From Proteobacteria bacterium CAG:495 (lineage in GTDB: Bacteria > Pseudomonadota > Alphaproteobacteria > RF32 > CAG-239), in the NCBI GenBank assembly GCA_000432275.1, contig HF995283.1, positions 1 to 37,691 of the forward strand: a DNA stretch of 37,691 nucleotides, given 5' to 3'. How positions within the stretch are numbered: position 1 is the stretch's first letter; each line of letters begins with the position of its first letter. The notes under the pieces are model-generated. The model ran no database searches. It worked only from the letters and a program-made list of their open reading frames with translations, and was not told where the DNA came from. The position numbers and the translations under genes were made by a program. Shown piece after piece: positions 24,225-31,225 of this stretch.

Positions 24225-27200
24225 TTAATTCCTCCGGTTCTTGGCAACCTCTTGCAAGACATAGCCGGCAACCTTTTTATCCAAATCAACAAACGAGCCG
24301 TTGCTCTTGATGTGTCCAATGTTAGCACCGCCAGCGTCAATAACGCTGCCGTCGGGAGCCAAACGCCCGCGGTACTGACCGTCGTTGCCCAGAATAGTGG
24401 CGCCGATGCGATAAATATTTCCTATGATATTGTCATTCGCATCAATTGCCAAGCCGCTTGACAGGGTTCTACCCAAGATACTACCATCAAAGCCTCTAAT
24501 TGTGCCATCAAAATTTACATAACCCACAACTTTATCGGCGTTATCGAGTACAATATCGCCTTCAATGACTTCGCCGATAAGTTTTCCGGCGATGCTGATG
24601 ACATTGCCGTCCGACAGCACTCTTCCGACAACGATGTTGGAAGAATTAATGACGTTGCCGTTAGGCATAACCGCGCCAATCAGGTTTCCGGCATAATCAA
24701 TTACAGCGCCGCGGCGAAGCAGGCTGAGGTTCAAATCCGTTGCGCCGCCAGGCAGAATTGCGGTTACCGTGTCTCCTTTGAGATCGATAACATCGCCGAG
24801 AGAGTTCAGCAATCCCTTGTAATTGCCCCAGATGTCAATCATAATGTTTTCCGGAATCACCTCTCCGACAACGGTGTTATTCATATCCAGAACCTTGCCG
24901 TCGTGAGTTACGCTGCCGGAAAGTTTGCCGTCGATGTTGATGATTTTGCCGTTAGAGGTTGCATAGCCGATGTACGAACCATCGTAACCAATGGCCGCTC
25001 CCCGACGCAAAACCGCTCCCTGATAATTTCCCTTGCGGTCGATATAGGCCCCTTTGGCTGTCAAATGCCCGAGATTATCGCCATAACGGCTGATAACGGC
25101 ACCGTCATAATCGGCAACGCCGATAATCTCACCCTGCGTATTGATGACTTCTCCGCGGCGGGCCAAAGCGCCGATCTGATTGTTGTAAAAGCTGAGGCCG
25201 TCCCCTTTAATCTTGCCCTGAACAACGCCTTTGTCGTTATAGACATTGCCGTCGGGAAACAAAATTCCCAAGGGCTTGCCGGTTCCGTCCAACACGACGG
25301 ATTTGGAATCGATTGCTACCCCGACTATCTGATTGGCGGCGTTAATCAACAAATTGTTTGCCGTCAGACGCGCCGAAGGTTTTCCGTAAATTTTGACTTC
25401 GGCATTGTCATCAACCGGGTTCAGATAATTCCCGTCAAGGTCAAAGCCGTATTTGTCTCCGACAAGATGGCCGATATAAGCCCCCTGATTATTGAAAACA
25501 TCACCCCAGATACCGACACAGCCGACCGGAAGCTTCGCATCATTCACGATAAGGTTGTTTTCGTTAACCTTGCCAATATACATACCGTCAAAATCAACGG
25601 CAGCGCCGGATTTCATCACGGAGCCGACAAGATTGCCCTTCTCGTCCAAAACCGAACCGTCAGGATTTACGCAACCGACATACCGATTGGAACGGTCTTT
25701 TACAATACCGTTGTTGTCCGCAGTTCCCAAAAGGCGGCAATTGTTGTCGAAGACCTTTCCGGTTTTGACGATTTCGCCGATAAAGCGGCCCTCGCTGTCG
25801 GTCACGACACCTTCGGGATTTATCTTGTAACCGGTATCGTCATTACCTTTTTTTACTTTTCCGTCTTTGTCCAAATATCCGACCTGTTTACAGCCATAGC
25901 CGACAACCGTGCCGCCACGAACCATCTTGGCGACTATTTTGTTGCCGTTAGGCTCTTTCACCAGGCCGGTAGACAAGACCCTTCCGACAATTTGCTTGGA
26001 CTGGTTTTCAATTGAGCCGTCATTTTGAACGGTTCCGAGCAGGCTTCCCTGAGGCGTTATCGGCAGAAACTGCAAAGGAACCAATGAACCTATAATATTA
26101 CCGTCAAGATCGTAGATGTTGCCGCTTTCATCAACATAACCTATCACATTGCCGTTAAAATCATAAACCTTGCCGTCGGCTCCGACATAACCGATAACCT
26201 TGCCGTCTTTGTCCAACGCCAGGCTGACAAACTCTCCGGCCTTACCGATAACATTGCCGTTAAGGTCAACCAAGGTTCCGTCTTCAAGCATTTTACCGAT
26301 AATATTGCCGTTAAAATCCCTGACATTGCCGTCTTCGTCGATATATCCGATAACATTGCCGTCTTTGTCGTAGGCCAGGCGAACCTTTTTACCGGCGGTG
26401 CCGATAGTGCCTTTTTTTACGACATTACCGTTTTCATCAACCGTTCCCACGACATTGCCATTGGCATCGACAACCGAACCGTCGGGCATAACCACGCCCA
26501 AAACGTCGCCGTTTTCATCAACCGCAACACGCCCGGGCTTGGTAACATAGCCGATGACGTTACCGTTGGCATCAACGACTTCGCCGTTTTCGTTAACACG
26601 GCCGATGACATTGCCGTTCATATCTACCACGGTGCCATCCGGCAAAATACGGCCGATAATGTTGCCGTCCTTGTCATATACAAAACCCGTTTCGACAGCT
26701 TTGCCTATCGGTTTGCCGTTCAAATCAACCACCGTTCCGTCAGGAAGCATTCGGCCGATAATGTTGCCGTCCTTGTCAACAACGGTTCCGTCAGGATTGA
26801 CATAGCCGATAAGATTGCCGAATTCGTCATAAACGGCACGTCTGTTTTCAGCAACGCCGATAACGTTGCCGTCTTTGTCCAGTACCATTCCCTTGTCATT
26901 CGTGCGGCCGATGAGATTGCCGGCGGCATCGCGGACATAGCCGTCTTCGTCAACGGTACCGATGACTTTGCCGTCCGGTCCGACGGCCGAACGGGTTATC
27001 TTAGGTTCGGCAGGAGAAACGCCGGCATCGGTGATTACATTTTCGCAAAGGGTGCAATCTTCCTTGTTTACGGCATTTCCAGTTACGGGAACTTTGGCCG
27101 CCTTGGCGTTTTCCTGTCCCAGATTGACCTCATGCCAGGTAATAACAAAATTATTTTGAACGTTTCCGGCAACGACGGGAACCCAGTTCATGGTGATATG

Positions 27201-27641
27201 GCAGGTTTCTTCGCCGCTCAGAGTTTTGTTGACGCAGCCGTTGTGAAAGGTAAATCCGTCTGCCGGCGGCTCGGCCAATTCCACCGACAAAATTTTGATT
27301 GCTGCCTTGCCGTTGGTTCCCAACGTCAAAACGTTTTTGGCATCGGTTCCCAGAATCACCTGTCCCATCAGTACCGGATCCGGAGTTGCCGTCAGCGGAA
27401 TCTCCCCGTCAATGGTGCCAAATTCAATATTCTGGGTCAGAGGGCTGGCTTCTTCCATATTAAGAACATCGGCATTGTCGGTAAACACCGGCTCTTCATA
27501 GTCATCGACCGAACGATTGCTCTTAATAAGCAGAATAACGCCAAAGATAAAGATAATTAAAGAAGTAATACCAATCGTAAGAATGATACGATTGGTTTTT
27601 TTAATATACTTCTCGGAATGTGTTAAATTATCTCTAGCCAT
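24225..27641 (-). CDS. Giant membrane-anchored repeat protein, probable N-terminal half of a split VirB10
   Basis: The protein has 1138 residues. A short basic cytoplasmic N-terminus and one transmembrane helix (about 19-39) come first, as in VirB10. A periplasmic domain of about 150 residues follows, with paired Cys (NGCVNK, ETCH, CTLC), which looks like an Ig-type beta sandwich. From residue 221 almost to the C-terminus there are about fifty 17-residue repeats of the form DKDGNVIGYVDEDGNVR. No TrbI domain is present; the frame ends cleanly after a repeat with a short basic tail. The next gene starts 4 nt on, carries the same repeats and ends in the VirB10 domain, so the pair looks like a VirB10/DotG function divided between two polypeptides. 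Only a weak ribosome binding site (GGAA) is visible, 9 nt after the VirB9-like stop codon, so translation is probably coupled. Confidence 0.85.
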   Translation of the reverse strand: MARDNLTHSEKYIKKTNRIILTIGITSLIIFIFGVILLIKSNRSVDDYEEPVFTDNADVLNMEEASPLTQNIEFGTIDGEIPLTATPDPVLMGQVILGTDAKNVLTLGTNGKAAIKILSVELAEPPADGFTFHNGCVNKTLSGEETCHITMNWVPVVAGNVQNNFVITWHEVNLGQENAKAAKVPVTGNAVNKEDCTLCENVITDAGVSPAEPKITRSAVGPDGKVIGTVDEDGYVRDAAGNLIGRTNDKGMVLDKDGNVIGVAENRRAVYDEFGNLIGYVNPDGTVVDKDGNIIGRMLPDGTVVDLNGKPIGKAVETGFVYDKDGNIIGRILPDGTVVDMNGNVIGRVNENGEVVDANGNVIGYVTKPGRVAVDENGDVLGVVMPDGSVVDANGNVVGTVDENGNVVKKGTIGTAGKKVRLAYDKDGNVIGYIDEDGNVRDFNGNIIGKMLEDGTLVDLNGNVIGKAGEFVSLALDKDGKVIGYVGADGKVYDFNGNVIGYVDESGNIYDLDGNIIGSLVPLQFLPITPQGSLLGTVQNDGSIENQSKQIVGRVLSTGLVKEPNGNKIVAKMVRGGTVVGYGCKQVGYLDKDGKVKKGNDDTGYKINPEGVVTDSEGRFIGEIVKTGKVFDNNCRLLGTADNNGIVKDRSNRYVGCVNPDGSVLDEKGNLVGSVMKSGAAVDFDGMYIGKVNENNLIVNDAKLPVGCVGIWGDVFNNQGAYIGHLVGDKYGFDLDGNYLNPVDDNAEVKIYGKPSARLTANNLLINAANQIVGVAIDSKSVVLDGTGKPLGILFPDGNVYNDKGVVQGKIKGDGLSFYNNQIGALARRGEVINTQGEIIGVADYDGAVISRYGDNLGHLTAKGAYIDRKGNYQGAVLRRGAAIGYDGSYIGYATSNGKIINIDGKLSGSVTHDGKVLDMNNTVVGEVIPENIMIDIWGNYKGLLNSLGDVIDLKGDTVTAILPGGATDLNLSLLRRGAVIDYAGNLIGAVMPNGNVINSSNIVVGRVLSDGNVISIAGKLIGEVIEGDIVLDNADKVVGYVNFDGTIRGFDGSILGRTLSSGLAIDANDNIIGNIYRIGATILGNDGQYRGRLAPDGSVIDAGGANIGHIKSNGSFVDLDKKVAGYVLQEVAKNRRN
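24260..26982 (-). repeat. About fifty 17-residue repeats, some recently duplicated
   Basis: Units of 17 residues (51 nt) follow one another with little interruption. Near-identical DNA blocks remain: a 27-nt stretch at 26650-26676 recurs exactly at 26752-26778, 102 nt (two units) away, showing recent duplication. The regular units lie nearest the N-terminus (about 26100-26980) and the diverged ones toward the C-terminus. The pattern recalls the fungal and bacterial DUF3659-type repeats, but this match is from memory. Confidence 0.85.
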
Positions 27642-27650
27642 TAGTTTCCA

Positions 27651-29342
27651 TTACTGAGTTCTTACCACGCTGCAGAATACGCCGTTACGCCCTAAAATTC
27701 CGCAGGTTTTGTCGCCCTCTTCAAGGCTCTTAATCGGCCCGACGCGAAGGTGGAACAGCTCTTTTCCCTGACCATCGGCAGGAGCATCGACAGAAAAGAA
27801 CGGTTCATAGCGGTTCAAATCGGCGCTGTACTTTTTGGAGAGGTCGTCCCACAGATTTTCCAGATTGCTGACATCGCTGTCAGTCCCCAGTTCAATAGAA
27901 ATATTGGAGTTGCTGACATCCGTAAATCCCGAGCCATAGCCATATTGCCTCAAATAAGGATTGGGCTGCTGGATTCCGGCTCCGTTGTTACTGATGTGCT
28001 GCATTTTTGAATAATCAAAGTTTGCGGCAGCGCCCGGCTGATAACCGACATTTATATTTTGCCCGGCGGCACCGTTGTTATACTGCGGCACAATCACCTG
28101 GCTCTGACCAATCTGGACATCATACTGTCCGGGACGGCCCTGAGCCTGTCCGCCGCCGGCTCCATAAGGCATTGCCTGCATTTGAGCCGGGGTTCCGAAA
28201 CCGGGGATACCGTTGTTTGCTCCGGCAGGCATAGCACCGCCGGCAGCTCCGGCACCACCGTTTACACTCTCGGGCAACGGAGCGGGAACTTCCCACTTCG
28301 GCGGGAGATAGTCGGCAGAATCAATAGCATATTCCAAACCGGATTCATCAGAACGACGCAACTTAATACAGATAATCCGCTTGCCGTTACGCAAAACCAA
28401 ATCACCGACCCCTTCAACAATAATCAAACGATTGTCAGGGCCTTTGGTGCGGAAACCGACCGGAACTTCAACGCGTTCGACAATCATACTGACAACCGGA
28501 CGCTGCATCATATTAAGCGCCTTTTTACCCAAATCAATATAGGTAAAGATGTCATCGCGCCATACGCGTTCCGGCGCAATCACCACATCATCAGGATTGG
28601 GAACATAGACTTCCAAGTCAAACCGGAATTTGGACGGATCAAGAGGAATCTCCCGCAGCCAGTCGCTCTTTTGGAAACGGCGCGTATAAGACGCATCGAC
28701 AGACTTGCCGCCCGACGTGGTACCGCCGGTGTTTTGTCCGCCAACTCCGCCGCCGGAGCGCAGCGAACCGAAACCGCTTCCGGTTCCGCCCTGACCGCCG
28801 ATAACGTCAATGTCAATAATCGAGTTGGTCAGACGCTCGGTATTAACAGCTTCGCTTTTAACATAAAAGACATAACGGTTGCCGGAACGACCAAAAACGA
28901 TAACGTTGGTGTCAACACCGACGTTCGCCCCCTTGCGCGGATAAAGCAAAAGGCTGTTGGGACCGGAAATCTGACCGTCAAAAGTAGCATTGTCACCAAT
29001 AAAGATGTCTTCAATCATTTCCCAGCCGGGGAAGTTCACCAAGGTAATCATTCCCTCACGCAGGCGGATAGGCAAAACCAAATCAGGCGACCAATAATAT
29101 CTGGAATATGCCGGACGGCTTTGGCCTTCGCCGAGGTTTTCCAGCGGGTCAAGCCAAGCGGCCTGGGTCATTCCCAGAGAATTGAAGCCGGCATAGCCGA
29201 GATTCATCGGCGTATAATTTCCCTGAGCCTGTTCGGCACTGGCGTCCATAACCTGCTGATCAACCTGAGCCATAAGTGCAGAGCTAAATCCGGCGACGGC
29301 AAGTGCCACCAACGATACAACCTTAAAAATTCGACATGCCAT
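27651..29342 (-). CDS. virB9: VirB9/CagX-like channel protein with C-terminal SPOR-like domain
   Basis: The ATG at 29342 is chosen because AAGGTG lies 6 nt before it; a GTG three codons upstream would overlap that site. The 563-residue protein has a signal peptide (near LMA-QV). An N-terminal VirB9-type beta domain follows, with GMITLVNFPGW and later VIVFGRSGNRYVFYV. The VirB9 C-terminal domain contains RVWRDDIFTYIDLG and VGDLVLRNGKRIICIKLR. A Gly/Gln/Asn/Pro-rich linker comes next, and the final 60 residues resemble an SPOR domain (FHLRVGPIKSLEEGDKTCGI). VirB9 forms the outer-membrane core ring with VirB7 and VirB10. SPOR domains bind denuded peptidoglycan glycan strands. The VirB9 call is firm; the SPOR call is moderate. 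VirB9 is usually about 290 residues, so this one is nearly doubled. DotH-like naming is an alternative. Confidence 0.85.
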   Translation of the reverse strand: MACRIFKVVSLVALAVAGFSSALMAQVDQQVMDASAEQAQGNYTPMNLGYAGFNSLGMTQAAWLDPLENLGEGQSRPAYSRYYWSPDLVLPIRLREGMITLVNFPGWEMIEDIFIGDNATFDGQISGPNSLLLYPRKGANVGVDTNVIVFGRSGNRYVFYVKSEAVNTERLTNSIIDIDVIGGQGGTGSGFGSLRSGGGVGGQNTGGTTSGGKSVDASYTRRFQKSDWLREIPLDPSKFRFDLEVYVPNPDDVVIAPERVWRDDIFTYIDLGKKALNMMQRPVVSMIVERVEVPVGFRTKGPDNRLIIVEGVGDLVLRNGKRIICIKLRRSDESGLEYAIDSADYLPPKWEVPAPLPESVNGGAGAAGGAMPAGANNGIPGFGTPAQMQAMPYGAGGGQAQGRPGQYDVQIGQSQVIVPQYNNGAAGQNINVGYQPGAAANFDYSKMQHISNNGAGIQQPNPYLRQYGYGSGFTDVSNSNISIELGTDSDVSNLENLWDDLSKKYSADLNRYEPFFSVDAPADGQGKELFHLRVGPIKSLEEGDKTCGILGRNGVFCSVVRTQ

Positions 29343-29358
29343 AAAATTCACCTTAAAC

Positions 29359-30087
29359 TTACTCCACCTTATTGAAGGTTAAAGAATACCTCGATACCGT
29401 AAAGCCGACCGGATTTTTCAACCTATCTCCATATTTGACGCTTTTTGTGCGATAACCGACACTTAAAGAGGCCGTCCAGTAATTGACTTCGGGACGGTCG
29501 GAATCCGGATACATATCCCGGGTTTCGTATTCCACCTGCCAAATGCCGTTCGTCAGTTCGTTAACCGAAAGAATCTTAACTTCACGGGAAAGACCGCGGG
29601 CACGAATAACGGCAAGAGCCTTATTGGCGGTATTGGTCAGGAAATCCTGATAAACCTTAGGATCCGACATTTCCTGAATGGGACCGCCGGGCATCCAGCG
29701 AGCTTCCATTTCGGGAATTTCACGATCAAACGTACTGCGCAAAAGAACGTACTCGCGAACGAAAACTTCCGTAATGGCCTTCTGGTTACGCAGCCCTTCT
29801 TTAATCGGCTGAATATTATAAACCTGCTCGGAACGGTTTTGGAAAGTGAGAAGAAACGGCTCGACGCGATACAACGGCAAAACCTGAAAAATTGCCAAAA
29901 TCAAAACAATGTTGCAACAAATGCTCAACGCGGTAATAACGGCAAACGCTCGTGCCGTCCACAAATACCTTTTTTCGCCGACATTGGCAACAAACAAATC
30001 GCCGGTCCGAGGTTTCACTCCGGGACGACGCATATTTGAGCCAATCAGGCGGCGGGGGTTTTGATTTCCTTCAATTCTGTCTGCCAT
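29359..30087 (-). CDS. virB8: VirB8/DotI-like inner-membrane protein (second copy)
   Basis: The 242-residue protein has a basic cytoplasmic N-terminus of about 44 residues, one transmembrane helix (about 45-70) and a periplasmic NTF2-like domain. That domain has the typical VirB8 sequence run: YRVEPFLL near the membrane, a helix with FVREYVLLRSTF, then alternating strands with WQVEYETRD and VNYWTASLSVGYR, ending GFTVSRYSL. It is clearly paralogous to the other VirB8-like gene at 30443-31219, from which it is separated only by a short lipoprotein gene. VirB8 is a periplasmic assembly factor bridging the inner membrane and the core complex. DotI/DotJ pairs of Dot/Icm systems are similar. GGGG stands 9 nt before the ATG. 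The VirB9-like gene follows after 16 nt. Confidence 0.9.
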   Translation of the reverse strand: MADRIEGNQNPRRLIGSNMRRPGVKPRTGDLFVANVGEKRYLWTARAFAVITALSICCNIVLILAIFQVLPLYRVEPFLLTFQNRSEQVYNIQPIKEGLRNQKAITEVFVREYVLLRSTFDREIPEMEARWMPGGPIQEMSDPKVYQDFLTNTANKALAVIRARGLSREVKILSVNELTNGIWQVEYETRDMYPDSDRPEVNYWTASLSVGYRTKSVKYGDRLKNPVGFTVSRYSLTFNKVE

Positions 30088-30103
30088 TTATTGTTACCCC
30101 AAA

Positions 30104-30292
30104 TTAAATCGTGGCTACGAACCAATCCGGTAAATCCTTGGGCAAATCAAGCTCCATACAGGCACACGGAGACAATTTCAGCTCGTCGCTGCCTTTACCA
30201 ATGCCGACCGGCTCCGGTTCATAATAAGAACCAAAGCAGCCCGAAAGCAAAAACAATACCAGGATTAACAATAACTTAGTATGTATTTTCAT
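30104..30292 (-). CDS. Short VirB7-like lipoprotein
   Basis: This 62-residue protein consists of a lipoprotein signal peptide with lipobox LSGC (Cys19) and a mature part of 44 residues that is acidic and Pro-rich and contains CAC (Cys43, Cys45). VirB7 proteins are short lipoproteins that pair with VirB9, sometimes through a disulphide. Size, lipobox, extra Cys and position two genes before virB9 all fit, although sequence similarity in this family is too low to prove it. A small AAAGAAA/TTTCTTT inverted repeat covers the ribosome binding region. It has its own promoter, making it the first gene of the core sub-operon. Confidence 0.75.
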   Translation of the reverse strand: MKIHTKLLLILVLFLLSGCFGSYYEPEPVGIGKGSDELKLSPCACMELDLPKDLPDWFVATI

Positions 30293-30315
30293 TAAAGAAA
30301 GCCTTTCTTTTTACA

Positions 30316-30344
30316 ATTATACAGCGCTATAGATATTTTGAAAA
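30316..30344 (-). promoter_or_regulatory. Internal promoter for the VirB7-to-VirB11 genes
   Basis: On the minus strand TTTTCA (30339-30344), a 17-nt spacer and a perfect TATAAT (30316-30321) lie in the 150-nt gap between the first VirB8-like gene and the lipoprotein gene. Transcription would begin near 30309, giving a leader of about 17 nt. No terminator with a T run is seen in the gap, so read-through from upstream is also likely. Confidence 0.7.
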
Positions 30345-30442
30345 TATACTCTTTTATCTTAAAAGTCTAACAGCTTGATTATACTTATCAACAACTGAGA
30401 GACATATCCGGGTTGTCAGGTTCTCCGCGACGAGCGGCAAAG

Positions 30443-31219
30443 CTAAAAGATTTCGACCTCGGTCTGAGAATAGCGGGTTACGGTAAAACCCAGCGGATTG
30501 AGCAGACGGCGGCCCATAAACTGCCGCTCTTTGATGAAATAAGCGGTAACGGAAGCGGTCCAATAGCGAACCCGCAGGGTCGACTCTTTCTGCGCCTGAT
30601 TTTTGCCTTGTTCGTCATACAAGTCATATGTTTTAAAATCCACTTTCCAAACCGGACTCTTTTTGCCGCCCTGCTTGCCGATGGAAATGATTTCCACCTC
30701 GCGGACCAGCGCCTGTTTGAATATATTTTCCCAATTAGCCTGCGTGGAGCGGTTAAATGCGTCAAACACTTCGGGGGAAGACAAAAAGTTGACCATACCG
30801 CCGCGGTTCCAACGGGAGCGCATCTCCATGGGATCATTAATGATGGTGTTGCGGGAAATGACATACTGGCGGATAAACGTTTCCATCAGCTTGTCTTTAG
30901 ACGACATATCCGAAGTTATGGGTTCTTCACGAACAATTTCCTGAGACTCATCCTGACGAATAATCAAAAAGGGTTCAACGGTCACCATCGGAGCCAGCTT
31001 GAACAAGGCCAAAGAGGAGCTTATCAGCACCAGCATTGAAATGACGGCCGTCATAATGTAAAAACGGGACAGCCAGAGATAGTAATGAATTTTGAAGCCT
31101 TCTTTCTCTTTTTCCATCTGCTCCAAAAATTCCGGGCTGCGGGCATTGGCGTCTTCAATAGCGAAAACCTTTGAACCGCCTTCAATTTGATTTGGGTTTA
31201 CCATCTCTTTTTCATTCAT
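30443..31219 (-). CDS. virB8: VirB8/DotI-like inner-membrane protein (first copy)
   Basis: In this 258-residue protein a polar cytoplasmic N-terminus (about 52 residues) is followed by one helix (about 53-76) and a periplasmic VirB8 domain. VEPFLI, FIRQYVISRNT, RYWTASVTAYF and GFTVTRYSQ align by eye with the second copy. The two share the overall domain but differ enough to be old paralogues that could form a mixed complex. The ATG lies 6 nt after the stop codon of the 1339-residue gene and has no good ribosome binding site, so coupled translation is likely. A 150-nt gap with a new promoter follows. Confidence 0.9.
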   Translation of the reverse strand: MNEKEMVNPNQIEGGSKVFAIEDANARSPEFLEQMEKEKEGFKIHYYLWLSRFYIMTAVISMLVLISSSLALFKLAPMVTVEPFLIIRQDESQEIVREEPITSDMSSKDKLMETFIRQYVISRNTIINDPMEMRSRWNRGGMVNFLSSPEVFDAFNRSTQANWENIFKQALVREVEIISIGKQGGKKSPVWKVDFKTYDLYDEQGKNQAQKESTLRVRYWTASVTAYFIKERQFMGRRLLNPLGFTVTRYSQTEVEIF

Positions 31220-31225
31220 CCGATA

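Noticed and set aside
24221..24340. N-terminal extension of the VirB10-like protein to an ATG at 24340
   Set aside because: That segment is the end of the upstream gene read in another frame. The signal peptide and GGAGG support a start at 24220.
24180..24345. A frameshift splitting one giant VirB10 gene
   Set aside because: The downstream gene starts with a proper ribosome binding site and signal peptide, and the upstream one ends after a complete repeat, so two genes fit better. It is still worth checking against raw reads.
24903..26015. Long plus-strand open frame (370 codons) opposite the repeat protein
   Set aside because: It mirrors the repeat periodicity of the minus-strand gene and lacks a ribosome binding site. 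Similar antisense frames at 21077-21814 and 28059-29375 were dismissed for the same reasons.
20876..26982. Regular DNA repeats that might be taken for a CRISPR or satellite array
   Set aside because: The periodicity is 51 nt in frame with a conserved protein pattern; there are no unique spacers between identical palindromic repeats and no cas genes.
30413..30442. CCGC/GCGG hairpin after the first VirB8 gene as a terminator
   Set aside because: The stem is only 4 bp and has no following T run on the minus strand.
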